Origin: RGIG5612 sp963589005
GTDB taxonomy: Bacteria > Bacillota > Clostridia > Lachnospirales > Lachnospiraceae
Length of the DNA: 64,000 nt
Assembly: GCA_963589005.1 (NCBI GenBank)
Contig: CAVAJR010000003.1
Span: 57,575 to 121,574 of the forward strand
Direction of reading: 5' to 3'
Part shown: positions 52,542 through 61,137 of the stretch, piece by piece
How positions within the stretch are numbered: position 1 is the first letter of the stretch
Layout: each line of letters opens with the position of its first letter
Position numbers and translations under genes: made by a program
Notes under the pieces: model-generated
What the model was told of the DNA's origin: nothing
Databases searched by the model: none
What the model saw: only the letters and a program-made list of their open reading frames with translations

Positions 52542-54302
52542 ATGGGCTTGATGGAAGTAGTTTCATTACTTTCCGGTGTGGCATTATTCCTGTTTGGCAT
52601 GTCAATCATGGGAGATGCACTTAAGAAGGTTGCCGGCAACAAATTGGAAGTTATCCTATATAAACTTTCAAGCAATGCATTCAAAGGAATTCTCTTAGGC
52701 ACCGGAGTAACTGCCGTGATTCAGTCGTCGTCAGCAACATCGGTAATGGTAGTCGGATTTGTTAACTCCGGCATGATGAAGGTCAAGCAGGCGATAGGGA
52801 TCATCATGGGAGCCATTATCGGAACCAGTATAACCGGATGGATCCTGTGTCTTAACAGCATTGAGGGCGGCGGAGCCAGTATTGCATCATATTTCAATAC
52901 GACGATGCTTACAGGTGTTGTGGCAGTCATCGGAATAATCTTACGAATGTTCTGCAAGAAGGATTCTGTTAGATATTTTGGCGATATTTTAATGGGATTT
53001 GCAGTTTTAATGTTCGGTATGACAGCAATGTCGAGCGCAGTATCAGGACTTAAGGAAAGCCCTGAGTTTATTGATTTTCTTACAAAATTCTCTAACCCTG
53101 TTCTGGGTATTTTAGTTGGACTTTTATTCACAGCGGTGCTTCAAAGTGCGAGTGCTGCAGTAGGTATTTTACAGGCATTGGCAGTTACAGGTGCCATAAG
53201 CTTCGAGGTAGCATTTCCTATCATAATGGGAATTGGCATCGGTGCATCTGTTCCTGTCCTTTTAAGCGCATTGGGAGCCAGCGCCAATGGCAAGCGAACG
53301 GCATTTTCATATTTCTTCATAGATTTATTTGGTGCTATCATCTGTGGTGTTATATTCTATGTGCTTGAAGCCATTTTCCGTTTTTCATTTATGACATCGG
53401 CAATGACGATGGTTTCAATCGCATTGGTTAATACATTATTCAGATTTTGTGCTGTATTATTCCTGGCACCGGGAATAAGCATTATGGAAAAATTCGTATG
53501 CAGGATCTTCCCTGATGATGAGGATTCGCGTGCTGAACAGGAGGATATGAACAGGCTGGAGCCTAGATTTCTGGAGCATCCTGTACTTGCGTTGGAACAG
53601 AGCAATCTGGTAATTCATTCCATGGCTGATAATTCCCTGAAATCATTAAGACAAGCCATGTCGCTCAGAAAAGATTATTCGTCACCTGTTTTGAAAGAGG
53701 TTAACTCGTTAGAGGAAATGGTCGACAGATATGAGGACAAGCTGGGCACCTATCTGATGAAGATAATTCAGCAGCCTCTTACTAATAGTCAGAGCCATGC
53801 GGCCAGCAAATACCTGCATGCACTTTCAGATCTCGAACGTATCTCAGATCATGCGAGAAATATAGGTGAAGCGTATGACGAAGTACATAATAAGAAGATC
53901 AAATTCTCAGAGGAGGCAGTGTCAGAGCTTGATGTACTGGAAAAGGCTATTAATGAGATCGTTACAATCACAGAGGATGCGTTTATGAATGATAACGCAG
54001 AAGAGGCCATGAGAGTTGAGCCTCTGGAGGAAGTGATAGACAATCTTTGTGATGCAATGAAGATCTCACATATAGAGCGATTGAAGAATAACAAGTGTAC
54101 ATTGGAGAATGGATTTGTTTTTAATGATCTGCTGACCAATTATGAGCGTGTTTCCGATCATTGCAGCAATATAGCTATTGCAGTCATTGAGGTAGAAAAG
54201 GATGATCTGAATGTTCACGAGTATCTTGAAAATGTAAGAGATGCTAAGGAGACATTCTTCAATTTATACTACAAGGAATATCAGAAAAAATATCAAATCT
54301 AA
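52542..54302 (+). CDS. Na+/phosphate cotransporter with PhoU-like tail
   Basis: A 586-residue protein. The first 320 residues are hydrophobic helices with the repeated Na/Pi motifs VIQSSSATSVMVVGFVNSG and AVLQSASAAVGILQALA. The last 230 residues are a helical PhoU-like domain (SDLERISDHARNIGEAYDE; LTNYERVSDHCSNIAIAVIE). This is the NptA/YjbB layout for phosphate movement across the membrane. ATG 52542 follows CGGAGGAAA. A possible promoter, TTGACT-16-TATGTT, lies near 52354. glmS follows after 20 bases. Confidence 0.94.
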   Translation: MGLMEVVSLLSGVALFLFGMSIMGDALKKVAGNKLEVILYKLSSNAFKGILLGTGVTAVIQSSSATSVMVVGFVNSGMMKVKQAIGIIMGAIIGTSITGWILCLNSIEGGGASIASYFNTTMLTGVVAVIGIILRMFCKKDSVRYFGDILMGFAVLMFGMTAMSSAVSGLKESPEFIDFLTKFSNPVLGILVGLLFTAVLQSASAAVGILQALAVTGAISFEVAFPIIMGIGIGASVPVLLSALGASANGKRTAFSYFFIDLFGAIICGVIFYVLEAIFRFSFMTSAMTMVSIALVNTLFRFCAVLFLAPGISIMEKFVCRIFPDDEDSRAEQEDMNRLEPRFLEHPVLALEQSNLVIHSMADNSLKSLRQAMSLRKDYSSPVLKEVNSLEEMVDRYEDKLGTYLMKIIQQPLTNSQSHAASKYLHALSDLERISDHARNIGEAYDEVHNKKIKFSEEAVSELDVLEKAINEIVTITEDAFMNDNAEEAMRVEPLEEVIDNLCDAMKISHIERLKNNKCTLENGFVFNDLLTNYERVSDHCSNIAIAVIEVEKDDLNVHEYLENVRDAKETFFNLYYKEYQKKYQI

Positions 54303-54322
54303 CATTACAAGGAGTAAATAAA

Positions 54323-56191
54323 ATGTGCGGAATAGTAGGATTTACAGGACATGATCAGGCAGCACCGATTCTGCTTGATGGTTTAGCTAAACTGGAATAT
54401 AGAGGTTATGACAGTGCAGGTCTTGCGGTAAGAGACGGCGAGAAGCCTTCTGAGGTAGTTAAGGCCACCGGCAAATTAAAAAATCTGTATGAAAAGGTAG
54501 ACGGCGGTAATGCATTAAAGGGAACCTGCGGTATAGGACATACAAGATGGGCTACACACGGTGTTCCGAGCCAGACTAATGCTCATCCTCATGTAAGCGG
54601 CAACTGCACAGGCTCTGGTTCAGGTCCGGTTCTGTCAGAGGTCGTAGGCGTACATAACGGAATTATAGAAAATTATCAGGAATTAAAGGAAAAACTCTCC
54701 AAGCACGGATATTGTTTCTACAGCGATACAGATACTGAAGTAGCAGTCAAGCTGGTGGATTATTATTATAAGAAATACAAATTAGGTCCTATTGATGCCA
54801 TCGCTAAAACACTTGTACGTGTAAGAGGCGCATATGCATTGGAACTTATGTTTACAGATTATCCGGGTGAGATATGGGTAGCACGTAAGGATGCGCCAAT
54901 GATCATCGGCGTTGCTAACGGCCAGAGCTATATTGCCAGTGATGTTCCGGCAATTTTAAAATATACCAGAGATGTATATTATATCGGCGATTTGGAATTT
55001 GCCTGCGTTAAGCCGGGGGAGGTACATTTCTATGACCTGAACGGCGATGAGATAGAGAAAGAGACAACTCATATTGACTGGGATGCAGAGGCTGCTGAAA
55101 AGGGCGGATATGAGCATTTTATGATCAAGGAGATCCATGAACAGCCAAGAGTCGTTGAAGATACATTAAACAGCCTGGTTAAGGAAGATAAGATTGATCT
55201 CAGCAATGTAGGCTTATCAGATGATGAGATTAAGAACATCTCACAGATCTATATTACTGCATGCGGCAGTGCATGGCATGTAGGCATGCAGGCACAGTAT
55301 GTTATAGAGGATCTGGCCGGCATACCGGTAAGGGTAGAGCTTGCCAGCGAATTCAGATACAGAAATATGCTTCTTGATAAGAACGGCCTGGTAATTCTTA
55401 TCAGTCAGAGCGGTGAGACAGCAGATACATTAGCAGCGTTAAGGCTTGCTAAGGAGAAGGGCGTTAAGACATTGGCGATTGTCAATGTAGTAGGTTCAAC
55501 GATTGCAAGAGAGGCTGATAATGTATTATATACATTGGCAGGACCTGAGATAGCAGTAGCAACAACCAAGGCATATTCATGCCAGCTTATGGCGGCATAT
55601 TGCCTTGCTGTTCAGTTTGGCAAGGTAAGGGGTCACATAAATGATGCAGAATATATGCATTATATTTCAGAACTTAAGAGCATTCCTGCCAAGATAACAG
55701 AAACACTTAATGATAAGGAGACGATTCAGAGATTTGCCAGCAACCACGCCAATGCTCATGATGTGTTCTATGTCGGCAGAGGTATCGATTATTCTGTATG
55801 TCTGGAGGGCAGCCTTAAATTAAAGGAGATCAGTTATATCCATTCTGAGGCGTATGCCGCAGGTGAGCTTAAGCACGGAACCATAAGCCTTATTGAGGAT
55901 GGAATACTTGTGATCGGAGTGCTGACTCAGGAAGCGCTGTATGAGAAGACCATCAGCAACATGGTCGAATGCAAGGCCCGCGGAGCATATTTATTCGGCG
56001 TTACCACATATGGCAAATATGAAATGGAAAACACAACAGATTTCAGTATATACGTACCGAAAGTAGATGCACATTTTGCAGGAAGTCTGGCAGTAATACC
56101 GCTTCAATTGTTAGGATATTACATCAGCTGTGCGAAGGGTCTGGATGTGGACAAGCCTAGAAACCTTGCCAAGAGTGTAACAGTAGAGTAA
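54323..56191 (+). CDS. glmS: Glutamine-fructose-6-phosphate aminotransferase
   Basis: A 622-residue enzyme making glucosamine-6-phosphate, the first step to UDP-GlcNAc. Cys2 of MCGIVGF is the glutaminase nucleophile, and GYDSAGLA and THGVPSQTNAHPH belong to that domain. The isomerase half has two SIS domains with CGSAWHVGMQA, ISQSGETADTL and EGSLKLKEISYIHSEAYAAGELKHG. It ends with the usual LAKSVTVE. ACAAGGAGT lies upstream of ATG. No glmS ribozyme is present in the 20-base spacer, so regulation is not by that route. Confidence 0.97.
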   Translation: MCGIVGFTGHDQAAPILLDGLAKLEYRGYDSAGLAVRDGEKPSEVVKATGKLKNLYEKVDGGNALKGTCGIGHTRWATHGVPSQTNAHPHVSGNCTGSGSGPVLSEVVGVHNGIIENYQELKEKLSKHGYCFYSDTDTEVAVKLVDYYYKKYKLGPIDAIAKTLVRVRGAYALELMFTDYPGEIWVARKDAPMIIGVANGQSYIASDVPAILKYTRDVYYIGDLEFACVKPGEVHFYDLNGDEIEKETTHIDWDAEAAEKGGYEHFMIKEIHEQPRVVEDTLNSLVKEDKIDLSNVGLSDDEIKNISQIYITACGSAWHVGMQAQYVIEDLAGIPVRVELASEFRYRNMLLDKNGLVILISQSGETADTLAALRLAKEKGVKTLAIVNVVGSTIAREADNVLYTLAGPEIAVATTKAYSCQLMAAYCLAVQFGKVRGHINDAEYMHYISELKSIPAKITETLNDKETIQRFASNHANAHDVFYVGRGIDYSVCLEGSLKLKEISYIHSEAYAAGELKHGTISLIEDGILVIGVLTQEALYEKTISNMVECKARGAYLFGVTTYGKYEMENTTDFSIYVPKVDAHFAGSLAVIPLQLLGYYISCAKGLDVDKPRNLAKSVTVE

Positions 56192-56197
56192 TTGAAC

Positions 56198-56245
56198 AAA
56201 AGGACACATGGATTTTGCATTAACACAGGGTCTGTGTGTCCTTTT
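56198..56245 (+). terminator. Hairpin after glmS
   Basis: AAAAGGACACA (56198-56208) pairs perfectly with TGTGTCCTTTT (56235-56245), 11 bases, with a long loop. The T-run is part of the stem. It ends 13 bases before the next start codon. Confidence 0.65.
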
Positions 56246-56258
56246 ATGAGAGAATAAA

Positions 56259-57122
56259 GTGGCTGACAGATATGCATCAGGACAACATAATAGGGCAAAA
56301 AGGAAGGCTCCCGCAGTTAATCTGCGGATATTTGTGCTGGGCATAGCCATTGTTATGCTGCTGTTCATAGGCATATTGGCTTTATCGAAACCGAGCAGCT
56401 CTGAGAGGCAGCAGGCAGCAGGTGAAACAGCCGAAGATGTTAAAGTATTCTTATCTGCTCAGGGAACTTCAACAATTACCGAAGACCAGGTTCAGTCAGT
56501 AGTTACTGAAATACAAGGGGCAAGAAAAGCTGCTCGGAAGGAAGAGCGGCTTCAAAAAATCGAAAATGGAGAAATAGATTATTGGGCCTTGTATAATGAC
56601 GGACTGCTGATGGGCGATTCGAGATTCGGAGAATTCGCATGGTGCGGTTTTCTGCCGCAGGACAATGTATGTGCCGAGAAGAGCAATACGATCAGAAATA
56701 TCCCTGATTACTATGACCATATCAAATATATGAATCCATCCTTCATTGTACTTAACTACGGCATGAATGATATCGGATGCGGCATTTGGGCAGATGTTAA
56801 TGAATGGTGTGACGAATTTGCCACATATATAGACAAGATAAAGGAGTTGGCACCTGATGCCAAATTATATATATTGGCAGTTTTCCCTGTAATAGATCCG
56901 GCATTTGAGACATCTCAATTATGGTACGGAATACCTGAATGGAATGAAGCTGTTAAGGCCAAATGCGAGGAATGGGGCATTAACTTTATAGACCTGTCGT
57001 ATATGTCCGAACAGTATAAGGAATATTATCAGGAAGACGGAGTTCATTTCTACGTGCCGTTTTATTACAAATGGGCTGAAGAGATGATAAAATGCATAGA
57101 TTTTGAAGGATTAGAGTCATAA
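56259..57122 (+). CDS. Membrane-anchored SGNH-type hydrolase
   Basis: A 287-residue protein with one N-terminal TM helix (about 22-43) and an extracytoplasmic SGNH/GDSL domain. Block I is GDSR (Ser121), block III NYGMND, block V DGVHF (Asp260, His263). Such enzymes add or remove acetyl groups on cell-surface polymers. GTG start with GAGAGAAT upstream. It begins a three-gene set with a DUF4358 remnant and a DHHW protein; this trio usually accompanies an MBOAT acyltransferase, which is not in the window. Confidence 0.85.
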   Translation: MADRYASGQHNRAKRKAPAVNLRIFVLGIAIVMLLFIGILALSKPSSSERQQAAGETAEDVKVFLSAQGTSTITEDQVQSVVTEIQGARKAARKEERLQKIENGEIDYWALYNDGLLMGDSRFGEFAWCGFLPQDNVCAEKSNTIRNIPDYYDHIKYMNPSFIVLNYGMNDIGCGIWADVNEWCDEFATYIDKIKELAPDAKLYILAVFPVIDPAFETSQLWYGIPEWNEAVKAKCEEWGINFIDLSYMSEQYKEYYQEDGVHFYVPFYYKWAEEMIKCIDFEGLES

Positions 57123-57126
57123 GCAA

Positions 57127-57520
57127 ATGAATTTCAGCTTTGAAAAGAATAAATTCACTATAATACAAATATTGCTGGTAGTAGGACTGATTGTATTTAT
57201 TGCGCTCAGAAGTCAGGGAGAGGACTTAAGCAATACGTCATTTTCCGATATGAAACAGGCGATAATATCAGCTGTTGACCTGTCGGATGTTACGCAAGGG
57301 TCTGAGCTGGATATAAAGAAATATTACAGACTTAATCCGTTCCTGTATTTCAGATTTTAGCGACGAGTCTCTGACGGACATGTTTATTAAGGAATAGGAT
57401 ATTCAATTAATGGCGGGTTATACCGTTTCAGTACATGAAACTGCGAAGGCCTTATTATGTGTAAGCAAATAATAGATGCTGCCATAAAGCGGATGCAAAG
57501 TGGCGGGAAATGCAGCGTCT
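57127..57520 (+). pseudogene. DUF4358 protein, broken by frameshift
   Basis: A 77-residue open frame (57127-57360) has a TM helix and the DUF4358 start (SDMKQAIISAVDLSD, then LDIKKYYRLNPFLY) but stops where the family normally continues for about 80 more residues. The continuation appears in other frames: SDFSDESLTDMFIKE just after about 57350, and KQIIDAAIKRMQSG before 57510. Each is cut by further stops. This is the pattern of a decayed gene rather than a short protein. Sequencing error at 57350 would not explain the later stops. Confidence 0.55.
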
Positions 57521-57537
57521 GAGCAGATATAATAAAA

Positions 57538-58719
57538 ATGAAAAATGAAGCTAAAAAAACCGGCAAAAAACTAAATAATCTTAGAAGAACCATCTATATA
57601 TCTGTTTCAATTATTTTTATTGTAACGATTATGCTGATAGGTCTGCTTATTTTGGCTATTCCTGATAAGGCTTATTCTGAGACGGAAAACAGATCTCTGG
57701 CTCAAAGCCCTAATCTTACTGCCACGTCATTGGCAGACGGAACATTCATGAAGGATGCCGAAAGTTATACTCAGGATCAGTTTCCGTTAAGAGACAGCTG
57801 GATAGCAGTCAAGTCATTTGCTGACAGAATGCTGGGTAAAAGAGAAATAAACGGAGTATATCTGGGAAGCCATAACCAGCTTATTGAAGAACCGGTTGAA
57901 CCAGATTATACATATGTAGATAAAAATCTGCAGGCTATGGAGGCATTTGCGCAGAAGTATACAGATAAAAATGTAATATTTGCATTAGTTCCCAACAGCT
58001 GCCTGGTTCAATCTGACAGATTGCCTGCCAATGCTCCGGTATATGATCAGAATGAAGAGATAGAGCATGTAAGAGACATGGTTTCGGACACAATGCAATT
58101 TGCAGATCTCAGAGACATTCTGAGCGAACATAAGAATGAATACATATTTTATAAAACAGATCACCACTGGACGAGTCTGGGAGCTAAGTATGCATTCGAG
58201 TCAATGACAGATGAACTTAAGCTTGATAACGAGAAAAATGATTATCAGATAGTAAATGCTGCTGATGATTTTTATGGCACGCTCTCTTCTAAGACAGGTT
58301 TCAGACTGGAGGCTGATAGGGTAGATCTGTATATTCCTGATACGATCAACAAGAACGAAGTGAAGTATTATGCAGAATATACGGAACAAAAGTACAGAAC
58401 TGCTTCAATCTATGATGCGGACAGTCTGAATAAACTGGATAAATATGCAGTATTTATGGGCGGCAATTTCTCTCGTGTGGATATTCAGACCTCTAATCTG
58501 AACAGCAGACGTATAATGGTTATTAAGGATTCTTATGCCAATGCGTTCTTGCAGTTTCTGCTGCCTTATTTTGAGAGCATATATGTAATTGATCCCAGAT
58601 ATTGCTATGATGATATAAACAGCATCATTGAGTCAGAAAATATAACCGATATTTTATTCTTATATAATGTAAATACATTTACAGAGGACAGGAATATCGC
58701 AGATTTTTTAAATTCTTAA
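57538..58719 (+). CDS. DHHW-family (AlgJ-like) exported protein
   Basis: A 393-residue protein with one N-terminal TM helix (about 19-42) and an extracellular domain of the DHHW/AlgX-N type. TENRSLAQSP and YTQDQFPLRDSWI match the family entry, TDHHWTSLGAKYAF gives the name motif, and IKDSYANAFLQFLLPYF holds the Ser. Likely role: O-acetyl transfer to a surface polysaccharide together with an MBOAT protein and the SGNH hydrolase encoded upstream. The ATG lacks a clear ribosome site. Confidence 0.87.
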   Translation: MKNEAKKTGKKLNNLRRTIYISVSIIFIVTIMLIGLLILAIPDKAYSETENRSLAQSPNLTATSLADGTFMKDAESYTQDQFPLRDSWIAVKSFADRMLGKREINGVYLGSHNQLIEEPVEPDYTYVDKNLQAMEAFAQKYTDKNVIFALVPNSCLVQSDRLPANAPVYDQNEEIEHVRDMVSDTMQFADLRDILSEHKNEYIFYKTDHHWTSLGAKYAFESMTDELKLDNEKNDYQIVNAADDFYGTLSSKTGFRLEADRVDLYIPDTINKNEVKYYAEYTEQKYRTASIYDADSLNKLDKYAVFMGGNFSRVDIQTSNLNSRRIMVIKDSYANAFLQFLLPYFESIYVIDPRYCYDDINSIIESENITDILFLYNVNTFTEDRNIADFLNS

Positions 58720-58782
58720 TTAGATTTGGAGCCTCGTTCCAGGCAGATAAGCAAATGTAATAAAACCTTATTAAACAATTTG

Positions 58783-58836
58783 TTGACAACATAACTTTCC
58801 CGGGTATAATGTGAAGGTGTCTTGACACCTGTCAAG
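58783..58836 (+). promoter_or_regulatory. Promoter with overlapping palindromic operators (likely NiaR target)
   Basis: TTGACA (58783-58788), 16-base spacer, TATAAT (58805-58810). Starting 5 bases later are two interlocked palindromes: AGGTGTC-TT-GACACCT (58815-58830) and CTTGACA-CC-TGTCAAG (58821-58836). They sit over the expected transcription start, where a repressor would block. The operon includes niaR, so NiaR autoregulation is the natural reading (inference). Confidence 0.75.
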
Positions 58837-58840
58837 TCAC

Positions 58841-58893
58841 AACTCAACATATCAGGCCGTACTTGCTTGTGTTACATCATGATATGTTGAGTT
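58841..58893 (+). other. Leader hairpin downstream of the operator
   Basis: AACTCAACATATCA (58841-58854) pairs perfectly with TGATATGTTGAGTT (58880-58893), 14 bases, with a 25-base loop. It is followed by ATTTATAATTATTTAAA. It lies in the 5' leader; about 180 bases of unstructured sequence separate it from the start at 59071, and nothing else is seen in this 351-base spacer. Attenuator or stabilising leader. Confidence 0.5.
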
Positions 58894-59070
58894 ATTTATA
58901 ATTATTTAAATGTTTTCGAATTGATTGTGTGCAGAAGCGGCGCAGTCTATGTGTGAGATCATCAATGATGGCGATCTTGAGCAGGATATTGCATGTTGAG
59001 TTTATGCCATAAACAATCGATTTGCATTTAGTACAGTATTGTAAATATTTAAAAGATCGGGAAATTTGTT

Positions 59071-60159
59071 ATGGAAAAAGTTAAAGCATTCTTAAAACGA
59101 AAAAATATTGAATTCTCATTGAAACGTTACGGCATAGATGCTCTGGGCGCTATGGCTCAGGGACTGTTCTGTACATTGCTGATAGGAACTATCCTTAATA
59201 CACTGGGAACGCAGCTGCATATAGGATTTCTGACAGAAACTATAGCAACTCTGGGAGATACCTCATATACGATCGGGGGCATGGCGTCTGCTATGGTGGG
59301 ACCTGCTATGGCGGCTGCCATCGGTAATGCACTGCAGTCACCGCCGCTGGTATTATTCTCACTCATACCGGTAGGTTATGCTACCAATGTCCTGGGAGGA
59401 GCAGGCGGTCCTCTTGCGGTACTGGTAGTAGCTATAGTTGCCGCGGAGTGCGGCAAGGTGGTTTCCAAGGAAACTAAGATCGACATTCTGGTTACACCTA
59501 TTGTTACAATTCTTGTAGGCATCGGATTGGCAGAGCTTATTGCAGCACCGATAGGAACCGCTGCCTCAGCATTCGGCAAGCTGGTTATGTGGGCAACAGA
59601 GCTGCAGCCGTTCTTCATGGGAATAGTGGTATCTGTTATCGTCGGAGTTGCACTTACACTTCCTATTTCTTCTGCTGCAATCTGCGCGGCACTTAGTCTT
59701 ACAGGGCTGGCAGGAGGAGCAGCTGTAGCAGGATGCTGTGCGCAAATGGTTGGATTTGCAACCATGAGCTTCAAGGAAAATGGTGTCGGCGGTCTTGTAA
59801 GCCAGGGAATTGGAACCTCCATGCTGCAGATGCCAAATATTGTCAAGAATCCTAAGATATGGATTGCACCTACCCTGGCCTCTGCTATTACAGGACCTAT
59901 CGCAACATGTATATTTGGTCTTCAGATGAATGGAGCAGCGGTATCCTCCGGTATGGGAACATGCGGCTTCGTAGGACAGATCGGTGTATATACCGGATGG
60001 GTAAGTGATATAGCAGCCGGAGTCAAGGATTCGATTACGGCATTTGACATAATAGGGCTTGTGCTGATAAGCTTTATATTGCCGGCAGTTCTTTCATGTA
60101 TTTTCTGTGCAATAGAAAGAAAGCTGGGATGGATCAAAGAAGGAGATTTGAAGCTCTGA
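59071..60159 (+). CDS. Stand-alone PTS EIIC-like membrane transporter (PTS_EIIC_2 family)
   Basis: A 362-residue protein with about ten hydrophobic segments, rich in Gly and Ala. Conserved-looking loops are GNALQSPPLVLFSLIPVGYATN, split by a helix from GGAGGPLAVLV, and LPISSAAICAALSLTG. These match the PTS_EIIC_2 family of EIIC-like permeases. There is no EIIA, EIIB or HPr gene nearby and no phosphorylation site, so it may transport without phosphorylation. It lies behind a promoter with palindromic operators and upstream of niaR, which suggests niacin or a related NAD precursor as substrate (inference). Confidence 0.8.
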   Translation: MEKVKAFLKRKNIEFSLKRYGIDALGAMAQGLFCTLLIGTILNTLGTQLHIGFLTETIATLGDTSYTIGGMASAMVGPAMAAAIGNALQSPPLVLFSLIPVGYATNVLGGAGGPLAVLVVAIVAAECGKVVSKETKIDILVTPIVTILVGIGLAELIAAPIGTAASAFGKLVMWATELQPFFMGIVVSVIVGVALTLPISSAAICAALSLTGLAGGAAVAGCCAQMVGFATMSFKENGVGGLVSQGIGTSMLQMPNIVKNPKIWIAPTLASAITGPIATCIFGLQMNGAAVSSGMGTCGFVGQIGVYTGWVSDIAAGVKDSITAFDIIGLVLISFILPAVLSCIFCAIERKLGWIKEGDLKL

Positions 60160-60177
60160 TAATTTTTAACCTGGTTG

Positions 60178-60262
60178 TGTGCCGTGAACCTTGGCATGCA
60201 GACACTGTTCGAGGACGCCTGCGCTGATTGTTTTCTCGCAGTGATGCATCCTTCCGGTACGT
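60178..60262 (+). repeat. Structured intercistronic repeat, copy R5
   Basis: Contains GCCGTGAACCTTGGCATGCA, inner pairs CACTG (60203-60207) / CAGTG (60239-60243) and GCA / TGC, and terminal TTCCGGTAC. Starts 18 bases after the permease stop, upstream of niaR. Confidence 0.75.
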
Positions 60263-60304
60263 AAGCATTTTGAAGGTGAATTATCAGAGCTTCGGAGATT
60301 AGAT

Positions 60305-60826
60305 ATGAATTCGGATGAAAGACGTCTGGCGATCAGAAGAATATTGGAATCATCAGAATCTGCCATAAGTGCCTCGGCGCTGGCCAGGCAGTTAGGAGTC
60401 AGCAGACAGATAATAGTTGGAGATGTGGCTCTTATACGGGCATCAGGATGTGACGTTGATGCAACAGCCAGAGGATATGTGCTCAGAAGGAAGCAAGCAG
60501 ATTATGACGGGCACAGGTATCAGGTGGTTTGTCAGCACAGCCGCCTAGAGACCGAGCAGGAACTTACTATCATGGTTGATAATGGCTGCAGGGTAATAGA
60601 TGTAATGATCGACCATCCTGTATATGGACAGCTTACAGGTTCTCTTGATATATCCAGCCGTTATGATATTAAGAAATTTATGCAGCAAATATCAGAACAT
60701 GCTGCTCATTCTCTTAGTGAATTAACGGACGGAATCCATATTCATACTATAGAATATCCTGATGAAGCGGCACTTGAACGAACTCTTCGTGAATTAAAGG
60801 AAGCCGGGCTTATATATGAAGATTAG
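60305..60826 (+). CDS. niaR: NAD biosynthesis/niacin repressor NiaR
   Basis: A 173-residue regulator. N-terminal winged helix (HTH_11): ISASALARQLGVSRQIIVGDVALIRASG. The C-terminal 3H domain has its conserved His residues in VCQHSR, MIDHPVYGQLTG and ELTDGIHIHTIE. Known NiaR proteins bind nicotinate and repress NAD synthesis or niacin uptake genes. GGAGATTAGAT lies before ATG. The gene follows the EIIC-like permease and ends in a strong terminator, so the two form one operon. Confidence 0.93.
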   Translation: MNSDERRLAIRRILESSESAISASALARQLGVSRQIIVGDVALIRASGCDVDATARGYVLRRKQADYDGHRYQVVCQHSRLETEQELTIMVDNGCRVIDVMIDHPVYGQLTGSLDISSRYDIKKFMQQISEHAAHSLSELTDGIHIHTIEYPDEAALERTLRELKEAGLIYED

Positions 60827-60828
60827 AA

Positions 60829-60863
60829 GGTCCCCGCAGTTAAATCTGCGGAGGACTTTTTTT
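60829..60863 (+). terminator. niaR terminator
   Basis: GTCC-CCGCAG (60830-60839) pairs with CTGCGG-A-GGAC (60846-60856), followed by TTTTTTT. Confidence 0.92.
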
Positions 60864-61137
60864 AATACTTGTATAATTGTACGAAAGATGGTACATTCAA
60901 ATTGCTCTATGATTTTCATGCAATTTTCATAGACAACAGCATGTTCGCATTGAAATTGTTGTTGGAATGTAACGTGTTGTGGCGATGCCAAGTGCTGCAG
61001 GGGAATGAAAATACAGCATTTAGTTATAATGATGGCCACTGAACATAATTGTGCATTCGCAGTTGGTTATATTCGAATGTGAATATGCAGGGGGAAGGTA
61101 TTTGCCAACAGATGGCAACAGTAGAAAGGGGGTAGTA
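60864..61137 (+). other. Leader region of the secreted Gly-rich protein
   Basis: After the niaR terminator no gene is seen. Short inverted repeats are present (TGTAC / GTACA near 60890; CATTCG / CGAATG near 61055-61080), none followed by T-runs. The promoter could not be fixed by eye. The ribosome site AAAGGGGGT is at 61125-61133. Confidence 0.4.

Noticed and set aside
54303..54322. glmS ribozyme upstream of glmS
   Set aside because: The spacer is only 20 bases, too short for the ribozyme.
10671..60262. The six repeats as a CRISPR array or tandem repeat
   Set aside because: Copies are kilobases apart, imperfect, and lie singly after genes, with no spacers or cas genes.
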